A DNA stretch of 33,841 nucleotides from an uncultured Lachnospiraceae bacterium. Its GTDB lineage: Bacteria > Bacillota_A > Clostridia > Lachnospirales > Lachnospiraceae. The notes beneath the pieces were generated by a model. It was not told where the DNA came from and ran no database searches. It was given only the letters and a program-made list of their open reading frames with translations. The stretch is taken from positions 1 to 33,841 of the forward strand of contig CAMYVI010000003.1 of the NCBI GenBank assembly GCA_947302185.1. The letters are read 5' to 3'. This document shows, in pieces, positions 14,320 to 21,928 of the stretch (positions within the stretch are counted from its first letter, which is position 1; each line of letters begins with the position of its first letter). The translations under genes and the position numbers were made by a program.

Positions 14320-14979
14320 TCACCGTCTCAGATAGGACGATGAAACAGGAAAATCAAAATATGTGTCAGGGTACGGTTCATTTTCCAGTGTAAAATGCCA
14401 CCACTCACAGTCAATCGGAATAAATCCCGATTTCATCATAAGGCTCTGAAGCAGTATTCGGTTGTCATACTGTTCTTCGGTGATCCCATGGTAATCCGGG
14501 TGCGAAATCTCGCTGAACATGTCGAACGGACTTCCCATATCAAGTTCCTTCCCCGTGCTCATGTCGAACAGGGTCAGATCGACGGTACTTCCCCGGCTGT
14601 GGCTGGACTGACTCGCTATATAACCTTTGACAAAGAGTTCCTGCTTTTCAAGATCCGGATAAAAGTAGGGTTTCATTCTGAGATCCAGATCTTCAATGCC
14701 CCACAGGACAAAGTGCTTGACGGCTCTCGCCGGTCTGTAAGTGTCAAAAATCTTGAGACGATAGCCTAAGACATTTGCCTCATTCGCCACCGTTTTCAGA
14801 GCTCTTGCCGCTTCCTTAGTCAGCAGAGCGCACGGTTCCTCATACCCGTCTATGCGGTCTCCTATAAAATTGTAAGTGGAATAATAGCGGATTTCCTGGA
14901 TAATGCCGGGTACATAATCGGCCAGAATAACGAAATCAGAAGAATCCATGGTCACATTCTGTATATAGTCTATCATCAT
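14320..14979 (-). CDS. vanX: D-Ala-D-Ala dipeptidase, VanX/DdpX family (M15D)
   Basis: A 219-residue zinc dipeptidase that splits D-Ala-D-Ala. The zinc motif SSHSRGSTVDLTL (His and Asp ligands; the usual Ala before the hydrophobic residue is Thr here) and the second motif EWWHF (catalytic Glu and third His ligand) are both intact. The segment FDTYRPARAVKHF carries the conserved Arg that stabilises the intermediate. No signal peptide is visible, so it is probably cytoplasmic. AGGAGG lies 8 bases upstream of the ATG at 14979; a longer frame to 15075 lacks a site. With no vanH, vanA-type ligase or VanRS in view it more likely recycles or catabolises D-Ala-D-Ala than confers glycopeptide resistance. 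Confidence 0.88.
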   Translation of the reverse strand: MMIDYIQNVTMDSSDFVILADYVPGIIQEIRYYSTYNFIGDRIDGYEEPCALLTKEAARALKTVANEANVLGYRLKIFDTYRPARAVKHFVLWGIEDLDLRMKPYFYPDLEKQELFVKGYIASQSSHSRGSTVDLTLFDMSTGKELDMGSPFDMFSEISHPDYHGITEEQYDNRILLQSLMMKSGFIPIDCEWWHFTLENEPYPDTYFDFPVSSSYLRR

Positions 14980-15088
14980 AAAAAAAGCCTCCTTTACGGA
15001 TTTGCTCCGCCTGTTAATCGTAGCATAAACCGAAAAAATGTGCATCAAAAAACAATACGGAAGATTGGCGGACATATAGAAATCACTA

Positions 15089-15178
15089 AATTATGATAAA
15101 CTTCCGGATGACCGTCTGAACAGAATCGAGAGTAATTTAGATGCATTGGAGATTGATGATATAATCTTCGCCCGTTAA
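15089..15178 (+). pseudogene. Possible remnant of the 3' end of a gene
   Basis: In one frame the sequence reads NYDKLPDDRLNRIESNLDA followed by LEIDDIIFAR and a TAA stop, with protein-like composition but with no start codon; a TAG lies just upstream. It may be the tail of a decayed gene left beside the dipeptidase gene. The parent family is not recognised. Confidence 0.25.
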
Positions 15179-15205
15179 CTTTCGGACTTATAGAGAATCA
15201 AGATA

Positions 15206-15234
15206 TGGACAAATTCGAAAACCGGTGATATTAT
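15206..15234 (+). promoter_or_regulatory. Promoter of the P-type ATPase operon
   Basis: TGGACA (15206-15211) and TATTAT (15229-15234) are each one base from consensus and are separated by exactly 17 bases. Confidence 0.7.
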
Positions 15235-15250
15235 GTTAGAAAATGCTAAC
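15235..15250 (+). promoter_or_regulatory. Operator-like inverted repeat at the transcription start
   Basis: GTTAG and CTAAC form a perfect 5-bp inverted repeat around AAAATG, directly abutting the -10, with flanking TTA and TAAG extending the symmetry. The half-sites resemble DtxR/IdeR-type arms (GTTAG/CTAAC) but the spacing is longer, so a metalloregulator is a guess from context. Confidence 0.45.
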
Positions 15251-15283
15251 TAAGATTTCCTGGTTGGATTGGGAAAATGAACT

Positions 15284-15341
15284 CCTGCACTCCGTTAAGA
15301 GCGGAGTTTCATTTACAGTGCAGGTTGGCTCTTACTAACCG
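15284..15341 (+). other. Structured 5' leader of the metal-transport operon
   Basis: CCTGCAC (15284-15290) pairs with GTGCAGG (15318-15324), enclosing an inner TCCG/CGGA hairpin (15291-15305). A GGTT/AACC hairpin follows before AGGAG. I do not recognise it as a known metal riboswitch (NiCo or yybP class). Confidence 0.4.
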
Positions 15342-15361
15342 GGTAATGAAAGGAGATTATA

Positions 15362-15604
15362 ATGAAATTAAAAGGAATAGGTTTATTTGCACTGGGTACT
15401 TTATTCGGAATGGAGGGAGTCAAGCTGTTGTCTTCCAAGGATGCCAAAAAGGTCTACACACATTGCACTGCAGGCGTTCTGCGGGCAAAAGATTCCGTGC
15501 TCGAACAGGTTACGAACCTTCAGGAAAACTGTACTGATATTTATGAAGAAGCGAAAGCTATAAATGAAGAGAAAAGCAGAAAAGAAGAAGTTGTGGAAGA
15601 ATGA
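15362..15604 (+). CDS. Small membrane-associated partner of P-type ATPase (DUF6110-like)
   Basis: An 80-residue protein. The N-terminus KLKGIGLFALGTLFGMEG is a short glycine-spaced hydrophobic segment, and the remainder is a charged helix (about residues 45-80) ending in EEKSRKEEVVEE. It resembles small proteins encoded immediately before metal P-type ATPases in Firmicutes, and in architecture recalls the mycobacterial PacL scaffolds that stabilise Ctp metal pumps; that analogy is inference. Two Cys and one His (THC at about residues 38-40, plus NC) could contact metal. The start follows AGGAG, and the stop overlaps the ATPase start as ATGA, so the two are made together. Confidence 0.75.
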   Translation: MKLKGIGLFALGTLFGMEGVKLLSSKDAKKVYTHCTAGVLRAKDSVLEQVTNLQENCTDIYEEAKAINEEKSRKEEVVEE

Positions 15605-17694
15605 AATTCACGATTAGGCATGAGATAAAAAACAGGATACGTATACATCTTCCCAAAAGACGTTTGAGCTTCAGAGAAGCAGACGCATTTGAATACTATC
15701 TCAGGAACTTTGAAGAAGTGAGCAATGTGCACGTATATGAGCGCACTGCTGATGCAGTGGTGTTTTTTATCTGTGACAGATCACGTATCATAGAGATAAT
15801 AAAAGCATTCTCTTTCACCGATATCAGGGTTCCGGAGAGGGTATTTGAATGCTCCGGCAGGGAACTTTCGTCAAAGTATTACGAGAAGATCATTGCGACA
15901 GTAATCCTGCATTGCTCAAGGCGGATACTCCTGCCTTTTTCCGTACGGCGGATATGGTGTACTGTCAGAATGATGAAATACATCTGGCGCGGACTCCGGA
16001 GTCTTAAAAGCGGACATCTGCAGGTGGAGCTGCTGGATGCAGCAGCTATTGCCGCTGCAGTACTGACAGCGGATTACAGTACGGCTTCGAATGTAATGTT
16101 CCTCCTTAAAATAGGCGATACTTTGGAGGAGTGGACGCATAAACGCTCTGTAGATGACCTGGCAGGAAGGATGTCCTTAAATATCGAAAAAGTATGGCTG
16201 CATACCGAAAACGGGGAAGTTCAGACGGATTCATCCGAGATCGTATGCGGTGACAGGGTCGTTGTACGAATGGGAAATATGATCCCGTTTGACGGAGAGG
16301 TGGATTCAGGGGAAGCCATGGTCAATCAGGCATCCATGACCGGAGAATCCGCGGCGGTACATAAAGGCACCGGGATGAGCGTGTTTGCCGGAACCGTAGT
16401 GGAAGAAGGCGAATTGACCATACGTGTCACCCAGACGGAAGGATGCGGACGATTTGATAAGATCGTCAAAATGATCGAAGAGTCCGAAAAGCTGAAATCG
16501 TCTCTTGAAAGCAGGGCGGAAAGACTTTCAGACAAGCTTGTACCATATACTCTCTTAGCGGCAGGTTTAACATGGGCGGCAGCCCGGAACATCAGCAAAG
16601 CCGTATCCGTGCTTATGGTCGATTATTCCTGTGCTCTCAAGATGGCAATGCCCCTGTCGGTACTTACGGCCATAAAGGAAGCTTCTGAATATGACATAAC
16701 CGTCAAGGGCGGGAAATTTCTTGAAGCCGCAGCTGATGCGGACACGATAGTCTTTGACAAAACAGGAACGATCACAAAGGCACAGCCTACTGTAGTCAGA
16801 GTCGTATCGTTCTGTGATGAGTCGGAAGATGAGCTGCTGAGACAGGCTGCCTGTCTGGAGGAGCATTTCCCGCACTCCGTTGCGAGAGCAGTTGTTGACG
16901 GTGCAAAAGAAAGGGGACTGTCGCACGAAGAGCTTCATACGAATGTTGAGTATATCGTAGCGCACGGCATCGCTTCTGAAATCGGAGAGCAAAGAGCCGT
17001 TATCGGCAGTTATCATTTTGTTCTTGAAGATGAAGGGGCAATTATAGCAGATGATAAAAAAGAACTGTTTGACTCGCTGCCGGGTGAGTACTCACATCTT
17101 TATTTTGCAAAGAACGGAAAACTGTCGGCATGTATTCTGATCGAGGATCCCATGCGTAAGGAGACCCGCGATGTCGTCAGGCGTCTGCGAGAGCAGGGAT
17201 TCAAGCACATCGTTATGATGACCGGAGACAGTGAAAGAACTGCTGCAAAGATAGCTGCGGAAGCCGGCATCACGGAATATTACGCGGAAGTACTTCCTGA
17301 AGATAAGGCTAAGTATGTGGAAAAAGCAAAAGAAGGAGGACACCGTGTAATCATGGTCGGCGATGGGATCAATGACTCGCCCGCTCTTTCGGCAGCGGAT
17401 GCAGGTATAGCAATCAGCGACGGTGCAGAAATAGCAAGACAGATCGCAGACATCACGATTGGCTCAGACGATCTTGAAAGCATTGTGATATTAAGGGAAC
17501 TGAGCTCGCTCCTGATGAAACGCATCAGGTTCAATTACAGGACGATCGTGAGTTTCAATACAGCGCTTATCGGACTTGGCATTGCCGGTATACTGCCTCC
17601 TGCAACATCTGCAATGCTGCACAACGGATCGACTGTGGCTCTGGGACTGAAGAGTATGACATATTTATTGCCGGAAGGCACTGAGGCGGATTAA
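15601..17694 (+). CDS. P1B-type heavy-metal-translocating ATPase with SCALK membrane motif
   Basis: A 697-residue metal pump. Catalytic motifs are complete: TGES (247-250), DKTG (Asp386 phosphorylation site), a P1B-type HP-like motif in EEHFPHSVARAVV (421-433), MTGDSERTA, and GDGINDSPAL (587-596). The N-terminal 75 residues look like a degenerate HMA domain lacking the CxxC metal site. The transmembrane metal motif is DYSCALKM (341-348) in place of the CPC or SPC of copper and cobalt pumps, so the cargo cannot be read directly; iron, manganese or zinc export are possible. The start overlaps the small partner gene by 4 bases and the stop sits in the loop of its terminator. Confidence 0.9.
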   Translation: MKFTIRHEIKNRIRIHLPKRRLSFREADAFEYYLRNFEEVSNVHVYERTADAVVFFICDRSRIIEIIKAFSFTDIRVPERVFECSGRELSSKYYEKIIATVILHCSRRILLPFSVRRIWCTVRMMKYIWRGLRSLKSGHLQVELLDAAAIAAAVLTADYSTASNVMFLLKIGDTLEEWTHKRSVDDLAGRMSLNIEKVWLHTENGEVQTDSSEIVCGDRVVVRMGNMIPFDGEVDSGEAMVNQASMTGESAAVHKGTGMSVFAGTVVEEGELTIRVTQTEGCGRFDKIVKMIEESEKLKSSLESRAERLSDKLVPYTLLAAGLTWAAARNISKAVSVLMVDYSCALKMAMPLSVLTAIKEASEYDITVKGGKFLEAAADADTIVFDKTGTITKAQPTVVRVVSFCDESEDELLRQAACLEEHFPHSVARAVVDGAKERGLSHEELHTNVEYIVAHGIASEIGEQRAVIGSYHFVLEDEGAIIADDKKELFDSLPGEYSHLYFAKNGKLSACILIEDPMRKETRDVVRRLREQGFKHIVMMTGDSERTAAKIAAEAGITEYYAEVLPEDKAKYVEKAKEGGHRVIMVGDGINDSPALSAADAGIAISDGAEIARQIADITIGSDDLESIVILRELSSLLMKRIRFNYRTIVSFNTALIGLGIAGILPPATSAMLHNGSTVALGLKSMTYLLPEGTEAD

Positions 17695-17708
17695 CATCCG
17701 CCTTTTTT
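17684..17708 (+). terminator. Intrinsic terminator overlapping the ATPase stop codon
   Basis: AGGCGGAT and ATCCGCCT form a perfect 8-bp stem with loop TAAC, followed by a run of six Ts. The TAA stop (17692-17694) lies in the loop. Confidence 0.88.
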
Positions 17709-17771
17709 GTGTCTTGGGAAACTTTGTTCCGGATTCTTTGATTGAGGTGCGGAAAGAATACCTGAGCTTTC

Positions 17772-17801
17772 TTGATTACGGCCTGTTAAGCAATGTATAA
17801 T
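17772..17801 (+). promoter_or_regulatory. Promoter of the M20 amidohydrolase gene
   Basis: TTGATT (17772-17777) and a perfect TATAAT (17796-17801) are separated by 18 bases, about 50 bases before the ATG at 17854. Confidence 0.65.
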
Positions 17802-17853
17802 GTGAATTAACTGACAACACCTGAACTGTAACGGAAATAAGAGGAATTTTTGC

Positions 17854-19032
17854 ATGGATATGAAATTGACAAACAGTGAGATCAACCGCATGCTTGATTT
17901 CCGCCATGAGATGCACATGAATCCGGAGCTCTCACATAAGGAATTCCGGACAACGGAAAATATCAAGTCCTTTCTCCGAACACTTCCCGGAATCGAGATT
18001 CTTCCTCTCAGAAAGGAGATTACAGGTGTCGTTGCCAGACTCATAGGAGGAAGACCCGGGGCTGAAATCGGTCTCCGGGCAGATATCGATGCTATTTGCC
18101 AGAATGAAGAAAATGATCTGCCCTGGAAATCAAAGACAGCCGGAACTATGCATGCATGCGGACATGATTTTCACACGGCCGGGCTTTTGGGTGCAGCCAT
18201 GATCCTGTCGAGGAACAGGAAGGATGTTCCGGGGACGGTAGATTTTCTGTTCCAGGAAGCTGAAGAGACAACAGACGGGGCCCGTGAGATGATTGACGCC
18301 GGACTTTTTGATGTCATACATCCGGAAGCGTTTTTCGGGGAGCACAACAGGCCGGAGGTAGACGCAGGAAAAGTTGTCTGCAAGAAAGGCGCTCTGATGG
18401 CTTCCAAGACGAATTTTGTAATCAGAATTTACGGACGGGGCGGTCACGGATCAATGCCCCATCTCTGCACAGATCCGATTGTAGCCTCCGCAGCAATAAT
18501 ACAGTCCCTTCAGACAATCGTCAGCAGGAATATCGACCCTCTTGACAGTACTGTTCTGTCAGTCGGTTCCATCCATGGAGGGAGCATCGAGAACCTTGTG
18601 CCGGATAAAGTTGAAATGACGGCGAGCATACGGTCATTGTCAACGGCGACTAAGGAAAAGGCTGTGCGGAGAATGGAAGAAATTGTGCTGAGAACGGCTG
18701 AAGCTTATGGATGCACAGCAGAAATCGAGTATAAGGAAATATTGCCTCCGGTTTTTAACAGCGCGGAGATGTACAAAAAAGCGGTGCGTGCTGCCGGGAT
18801 GGCAGTCGGGAGCGGGAATGTGATTGATGTTCCTCCGACTCTTGCAAGCGAGGACTTTTCTGTCATTATGGATCAGGTTCCGTCCTTCTTCTATTGGATA
18901 GGCAGCGGCACGCCGGGACAGCAGGCTTACGCATGGCATCAGAGCAGGTTTCAGGCAGATGATGACGGTGTGAGAATTGCTGCGGAGGTGATGGCGGCAG
19001 TGCCGATTGCTTATGCCGAGCTGTCAGATTAA
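17854..19032 (+). CDS. M20D-family amidohydrolase (N-acyl amino acid / hippurate hydrolase type)
   Basis: A 392-residue metallo-amidase. Metal-site motifs are MHACGHDFHTAGLLG (Cys and two His), the catalytic Glu pair in FLFQEAEETTDGAREMID, and FFGEHNRPEVDAGKV with the conserved His. The dimerisation/lid domain follows with IYGRGGHGSMPHLCTDP, and the C-terminal His is seen in YAWHQSRF. These enzymes release amino acids from N-acetyl or N-acyl derivatives in the cytoplasm. The length is normal. GAGGAAT precedes the ATG; a second Met two codons later could also serve. The small membrane protein gene starts 43 bases after the stop and may share the message. Confidence 0.9.
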   Translation: MDMKLTNSEINRMLDFRHEMHMNPELSHKEFRTTENIKSFLRTLPGIEILPLRKEITGVVARLIGGRPGAEIGLRADIDAICQNEENDLPWKSKTAGTMHACGHDFHTAGLLGAAMILSRNRKDVPGTVDFLFQEAEETTDGAREMIDAGLFDVIHPEAFFGEHNRPEVDAGKVVCKKGALMASKTNFVIRIYGRGGHGSMPHLCTDPIVASAAIIQSLQTIVSRNIDPLDSTVLSVGSIHGGSIENLVPDKVEMTASIRSLSTATKEKAVRRMEEIVLRTAEAYGCTAEIEYKEILPPVFNSAEMYKKAVRAAGMAVGSGNVIDVPPTLASEDFSVIMDQVPSFFYWIGSGTPGQQAYAWHQSRFQADDDGVRIAAEVMAAVPIAYAELSD

Positions 19033-19075
19033 AGCAGATGCGGAACATTATTCGAAAGTGAGGTGACTCAGTAAT

Positions 19076-19549
19076 ATGAAGAGAGCATTGATGTATTTCG
19101 TGATGACTCTTGGGGCAGTATTTGTCGCTCTGGTAACGGTCCTCATGCTGAATATCACAGGGGTGATACATCTTATTTCCTCAGAAGGGGATAAGACAGA
19201 GCGAAAGAGCGATGACGAGAGCATAGTCTGTTATATTGACTCTGACGGTCTGCTGTCGGTTAATATATACGATCCGGGTGAATATGTATGGCGTTATGAA
19301 CCTGAGAACAGCACAGAGGTACTTGTGGAGCATACGGCAGATTTTGACGGGTATCATTTCATGATCAAGCCTGCCGAGGTGAACGGTACCGGATATGCTG
19401 TGGTCGGAGAGTATGAAGACGGAGCGGATGCGGATGCAGCGGCTCATTCCCTGGGAGCAGTAAAATTCAGTTTCAAGTCAGGGAAAATTACGGAGATACT
19501 TGAAGTCAGTCATGTGCAGGAATTGTCTGACATTGACTTTGGCCAATAA
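19076..19549 (+). CDS. Membrane-anchored hypothetical protein
   Basis: A 157-residue protein with one N-terminal membrane segment (about residues 7-30) and no lipobox, so the remainder is probably an extracytoplasmic domain. That domain is acidic, rich in beta-prone stretches, and includes SDGLLSVNIYDPGEYVWRYE and GYHFMIKPAEVNGTGYAVVG, suggesting a small all-beta fold. Two further segments, GEYEDGADADAAA and VKFSFKSGKITEILEVSH, complete it. I do not recognise a family. AGGTGA upstream supports the start. It follows the amidohydrolase closely and precedes the phosphatase leader. Confidence 0.7.
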   Translation: MKRALMYFVMTLGAVFVALVTVLMLNITGVIHLISSEGDKTERKSDDESIVCYIDSDGLLSVNIYDPGEYVWRYEPENSTEVLVEHTADFDGYHFMIKPAEVNGTGYAVVGEYEDGADADAAAHSLGAVKFSFKSGKITEILEVSHVQELSDIDFGQ

Positions 19550-19620
19550 GAAAGCAAATCCGAACAGTTCTGTTTTCTCTTTTGGCGGTGCTTAGTTTGT
19601 ATCGTCTTCCGTTGCCTCAC

Positions 19621-19650
19621 TTGCCCCGACGGGTGCGGCAATGATATAAT
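19621..19650 (+). promoter_or_regulatory. Promoter upstream of the SpoIIE-type phosphatase
   Basis: TTGCCC (19621-19626), an 18-base spacer and a perfect TATAAT (19645-19650). Transcription would begin at about 19657, within the left end of the repeat, giving a leader of about 270 bases. Confidence 0.55.
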
Positions 19651-19651
19651 T

Positions 19652-19831
19652 ATATATCTCAGTGTGAGATGACTCCCGCTTCTTAGCCGGTGGGCAACAA
19701 AATAGTCTCAGTGGCGGGTGTCAATCCCCCACTTAGATATACGCTCCGCGAGGATGCCAGAGATTCGGTTTGGAAGATGTCAGCTAACGCTGACCCCAAT
19801 CCCGCGCATAGTCTCGCGAGCGAGACTTGAA
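19652..19831 (+). repeat. Repeat family 2, long copy
   Basis: The left module (19652-19679) and right module (19801-19831) match the short copy at 9498-9551. A further 121 bases lie between them, bounded by CCCGC on both sides. The left half is an imperfect inverted repeat: TATATCTCAGTG near 19653 is mirrored by CACTTAGATATA near 19731-19742. The right module contains AGTCTCGC and GCGAGACT separated by two bases. No transposase is present. Confidence 0.65.
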
Positions 19832-19926
19832 CTCAGGATCGAGATCCGGAGATTGTCAGAGCACTGTGAACCCGTCGGCACCTTGCATAATAAAAGGCCA
19901 CGGAGAGGAAGAAGGAGAATCGGGAG

Positions 19927-21726
19927 ATGAAACGGCAGCCGCGGCGACGTTCGATACAGCTGAAACTGAATGTACTGGTGATCGGCAGCATCCTTGCCGT
20001 CGCAATAGGACTGACGATAATCAGTTATTATTTCTTCTGCCAGCGCGTGGACAAAGAGTATGATTCTTCTCTTGAGCGGGCCGCAGAGGCATGTGCGCAT
20101 AATGTAGCTCCTCAACTTGTGATGTACTTCTGGGAAGCGGTCAATACCGAAGAGTTCAGAACAATTCGGGAACATGCAGCGGAAGCCGGAGATGAGAAGA
20201 TCATACAAGATTGGCTGAAGAGCAAAACGGGCTGGTATTTCTCGGATTATGAAGAAACGGCTCAGAATGAGGAAGAAGACGAAGCATATGAAGTGATACT
20301 GGGCGAAGATGGAGACTGGAGTCTGTGGGATGACTATCAGCAGATACAGTATTCGCTGACGGCAATCGTAGAATACTTCAATGTGGATTGCGCGTATTAT
20401 CAGATAGATGTGGACGGTGTCACGTATAATATTGCGGATTCCGCTGAAAAGCTCTTTTATATCGGAACAGTGGAAGCACCGATTGATGAGTTTTCGTCCT
20501 ACTCGGATAATGCAGATGTTCCGCCCACGGTCCACCACTCGGAATTCGGCTGGCTTTGTACGGTCATAAAACCGGTCAGAGATCCGGAGACAGGGGAGTC
20601 AGTTGCCATTGCCGGTGTGGATATCGACATGACGGAAATTGTGAGAGTGCGGTATTTGTTCCTGCAGCAGAGTCTTTTGTTTGTCGCTATCCTGTTGGTG
20701 ATTGCGATTCTTATCAGTATCGCTGTGCTTCGCCGCACCGCTATACGACCGCTCCAGGAGCTTGCGAAAGCCACCGCCAGATTTGCCCAAAAGGAAGACG
20801 AACGCGTCACAAAGGAAGACGTCCTCCGGCTGGATATTCATTCCAACGATGAAATCAGTGATCTGTACCGGGAGATTCAGTCCATGGAAAACCGTATTGT
20901 GGACAACATGGAACATCTTACCCTTGCCACGGCTGAAAAAGAGCGTGTCAGCACGGAGCTGCGCACGGCTTCTCAGATCCAGTCAGCCATGTTGCCGAAT
21001 GAATTTCCCGCATTTCCGGATCGGGAGGACTTTGACCTGTATGCCGGGATGACTCCGGCAAAGGAAGTCGGAGGGGACTTTTATGATTTCTTTCTGATCG
21101 ATGAAGATCACCTGGCCGTGCTGATCGCGGACGTCTCTGATAAAGGCGTCCCCGCAGCGCTGTTTATGATGTCGTCAAAGATCCTTTTGAGCTATCGGGC
21201 TCAGCAGGGAGGATGTCCCGGCGAGATTCTGTATTCGGTGAATAACCGGATCTGTAAGAACAACTCCGGAATGTTTGTCACCGTGTGGCTGGGCATTCTG
21301 GATCTGAATACCGGCGTGATGACCTGCGCCAATGCAGGACATGAGTATCCTTTCATACGGGGACGGGACGGTGTGTTCCGAAAACTGAAGGACAAACATG
21401 GGGTAGTCATTGGTGCAATGGAGGGAGCCAGATATAAAGACTATGAGATTCAGATGATGCCCGGGGATGCTGTTTTTGTCTATACGGACGGAATTCCGGA
21501 AGCGAACAATGCAGACGGGGAGTTCTACGGGCTGGAGCGGATGGAGAGCGCGCTGAACAGCATTGCGGATCGAGATCCGGAGGGTATCCTGCAGGGAATC
21601 ACGAAAGCCGTAAAATGCTTTACCGGTGAAGCCAGACAGTTTGACGATTTGACTATGCTCTGCCTGGAATATAAGGGAAAAGGACAGAAAACGGAGCGTG
21701 GAGAACAGACACAGTGTCCGGACTGA
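19927..21726 (+). CDS. Membrane PP2C/SpoIIE-family serine phosphatase with extracellular sensor and HAMP
   Basis: A 599-residue signalling phosphatase. Membrane helix 1 is at about 16-38, then a roughly 205-residue extracytoplasmic sensor region, helix 2 at about 248-270, and a HAMP linker to about 330. The C-terminal SpoIIE/RsbU-type PP2C domain carries the metal-binding Asp residues: KEVGGDFYDF (Asp384), IADVSDKGVPAAL (Asp402), VYTDGIPE (Asp521) and FDDLT (Asp573). Such proteins dephosphorylate anti-anti-sigma (STAS) proteins or related targets in response to an external cue; no partner anti-sigma gene is nearby. AAGGAG precedes the ATG by 9 bases. A strong terminator follows at 21799-21854. 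Confidence 0.92.
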   Translation: MKRQPRRRSIQLKLNVLVIGSILAVAIGLTIISYYFFCQRVDKEYDSSLERAAEACAHNVAPQLVMYFWEAVNTEEFRTIREHAAEAGDEKIIQDWLKSKTGWYFSDYEETAQNEEEDEAYEVILGEDGDWSLWDDYQQIQYSLTAIVEYFNVDCAYYQIDVDGVTYNIADSAEKLFYIGTVEAPIDEFSSYSDNADVPPTVHHSEFGWLCTVIKPVRDPETGESVAIAGVDIDMTEIVRVRYLFLQQSLLFVAILLVIAILISIAVLRRTAIRPLQELAKATARFAQKEDERVTKEDVLRLDIHSNDEISDLYREIQSMENRIVDNMEHLTLATAEKERVSTELRTASQIQSAMLPNEFPAFPDREDFDLYAGMTPAKEVGGDFYDFFLIDEDHLAVLIADVSDKGVPAALFMMSSKILLSYRAQQGGCPGEILYSVNNRICKNNSGMFVTVWLGILDLNTGVMTCANAGHEYPFIRGRDGVFRKLKDKHGVVIGAMEGARYKDYEIQMMPGDAVFVYTDGIPEANNADGEFYGLERMESALNSIADRDPEGILQGITKAVKCFTGEARQFDDLTMLCLEYKGKGQKTERGEQTQCPD

Positions 21727-21798
21727 TTACAAAAGAAAAGCCGGTGCAGAAAAAATATCCGATGGGTGTCATTACAGTGCACCTTGGTTACTAACGAG

Positions 21799-21857
21799 AA
21801 CAGAGTCAGGAATACGGTGGGACACCTCCCGGAATCCTGACTCTGTTTTACTGTTTT
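21799..21857 (+). terminator. Intrinsic terminator after the phosphatase gene
   Basis: AACAGAGTCAGGA (21799-21811) pairs with TCCTGACTCTGTT (21835-21847), a 13-bp stem with a partly paired loop, then TTTTACTGTTTTTT. A copy of repeat family 1 begins immediately after it. Confidence 0.85.
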
Positions 21858-21859
21858 TT

Positions 21860-21928
21860 ATTCTTCATCGCGCAATACTCGTGACTTAAGTCATGAGATA
21901 CGCGCGCAAAGTGAAATTTGGCTTCATC
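21860..21928 (+). repeat. Repeat family 1, copy A
   Basis: It begins ATTCTTCATCGCGCAATACT and contains the near-perfect palindrome CTCGTGACTTAAGTCATGAG, then ACGCGCGCAAAGTGA. Its distal CTTCATC overlaps the stop codon (TCA on the plus strand at 21924-21926) of the convergent lipoprotein gene. Confidence 0.75.

Larger units (their letters stand above)
14980..15361. other. Intergenic region: gene remnant, promoter, operator-like repeat and structured leader
   Basis: From left to right this 382-base stretch holds the dipeptidase ribosome site and upstream DNA, then an open, coding-like stretch without a start (15089-15178). A promoter follows at 15206-15234, an inverted repeat at 15235-15250, then paired hairpins at 15284-15341 directly upstream of the metal-transport operon. 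Confidence 0.6.
19550..19926 (+). other. 377-base leader region of the SpoIIE-type phosphatase gene
   Basis: This holds a promoter (19621-19650) and then the long copy of repeat family 2 (19652-19831). Its left part forms an imperfect inverted repeat about 90 bases long. About 95 further bases lead to AAGGAG and the ATG at 19927. No open frame of note is present. Confidence 0.6.

Noticed and set aside
14298..14393. A 32-codon GTG-start frame on the plus strand with GGAG upstream and a TTGACA nearby
   Set aside because: It overlaps the 3' end of the dipeptidase gene on the other strand, the -10 is poor, and the peptide has no recognisable features.
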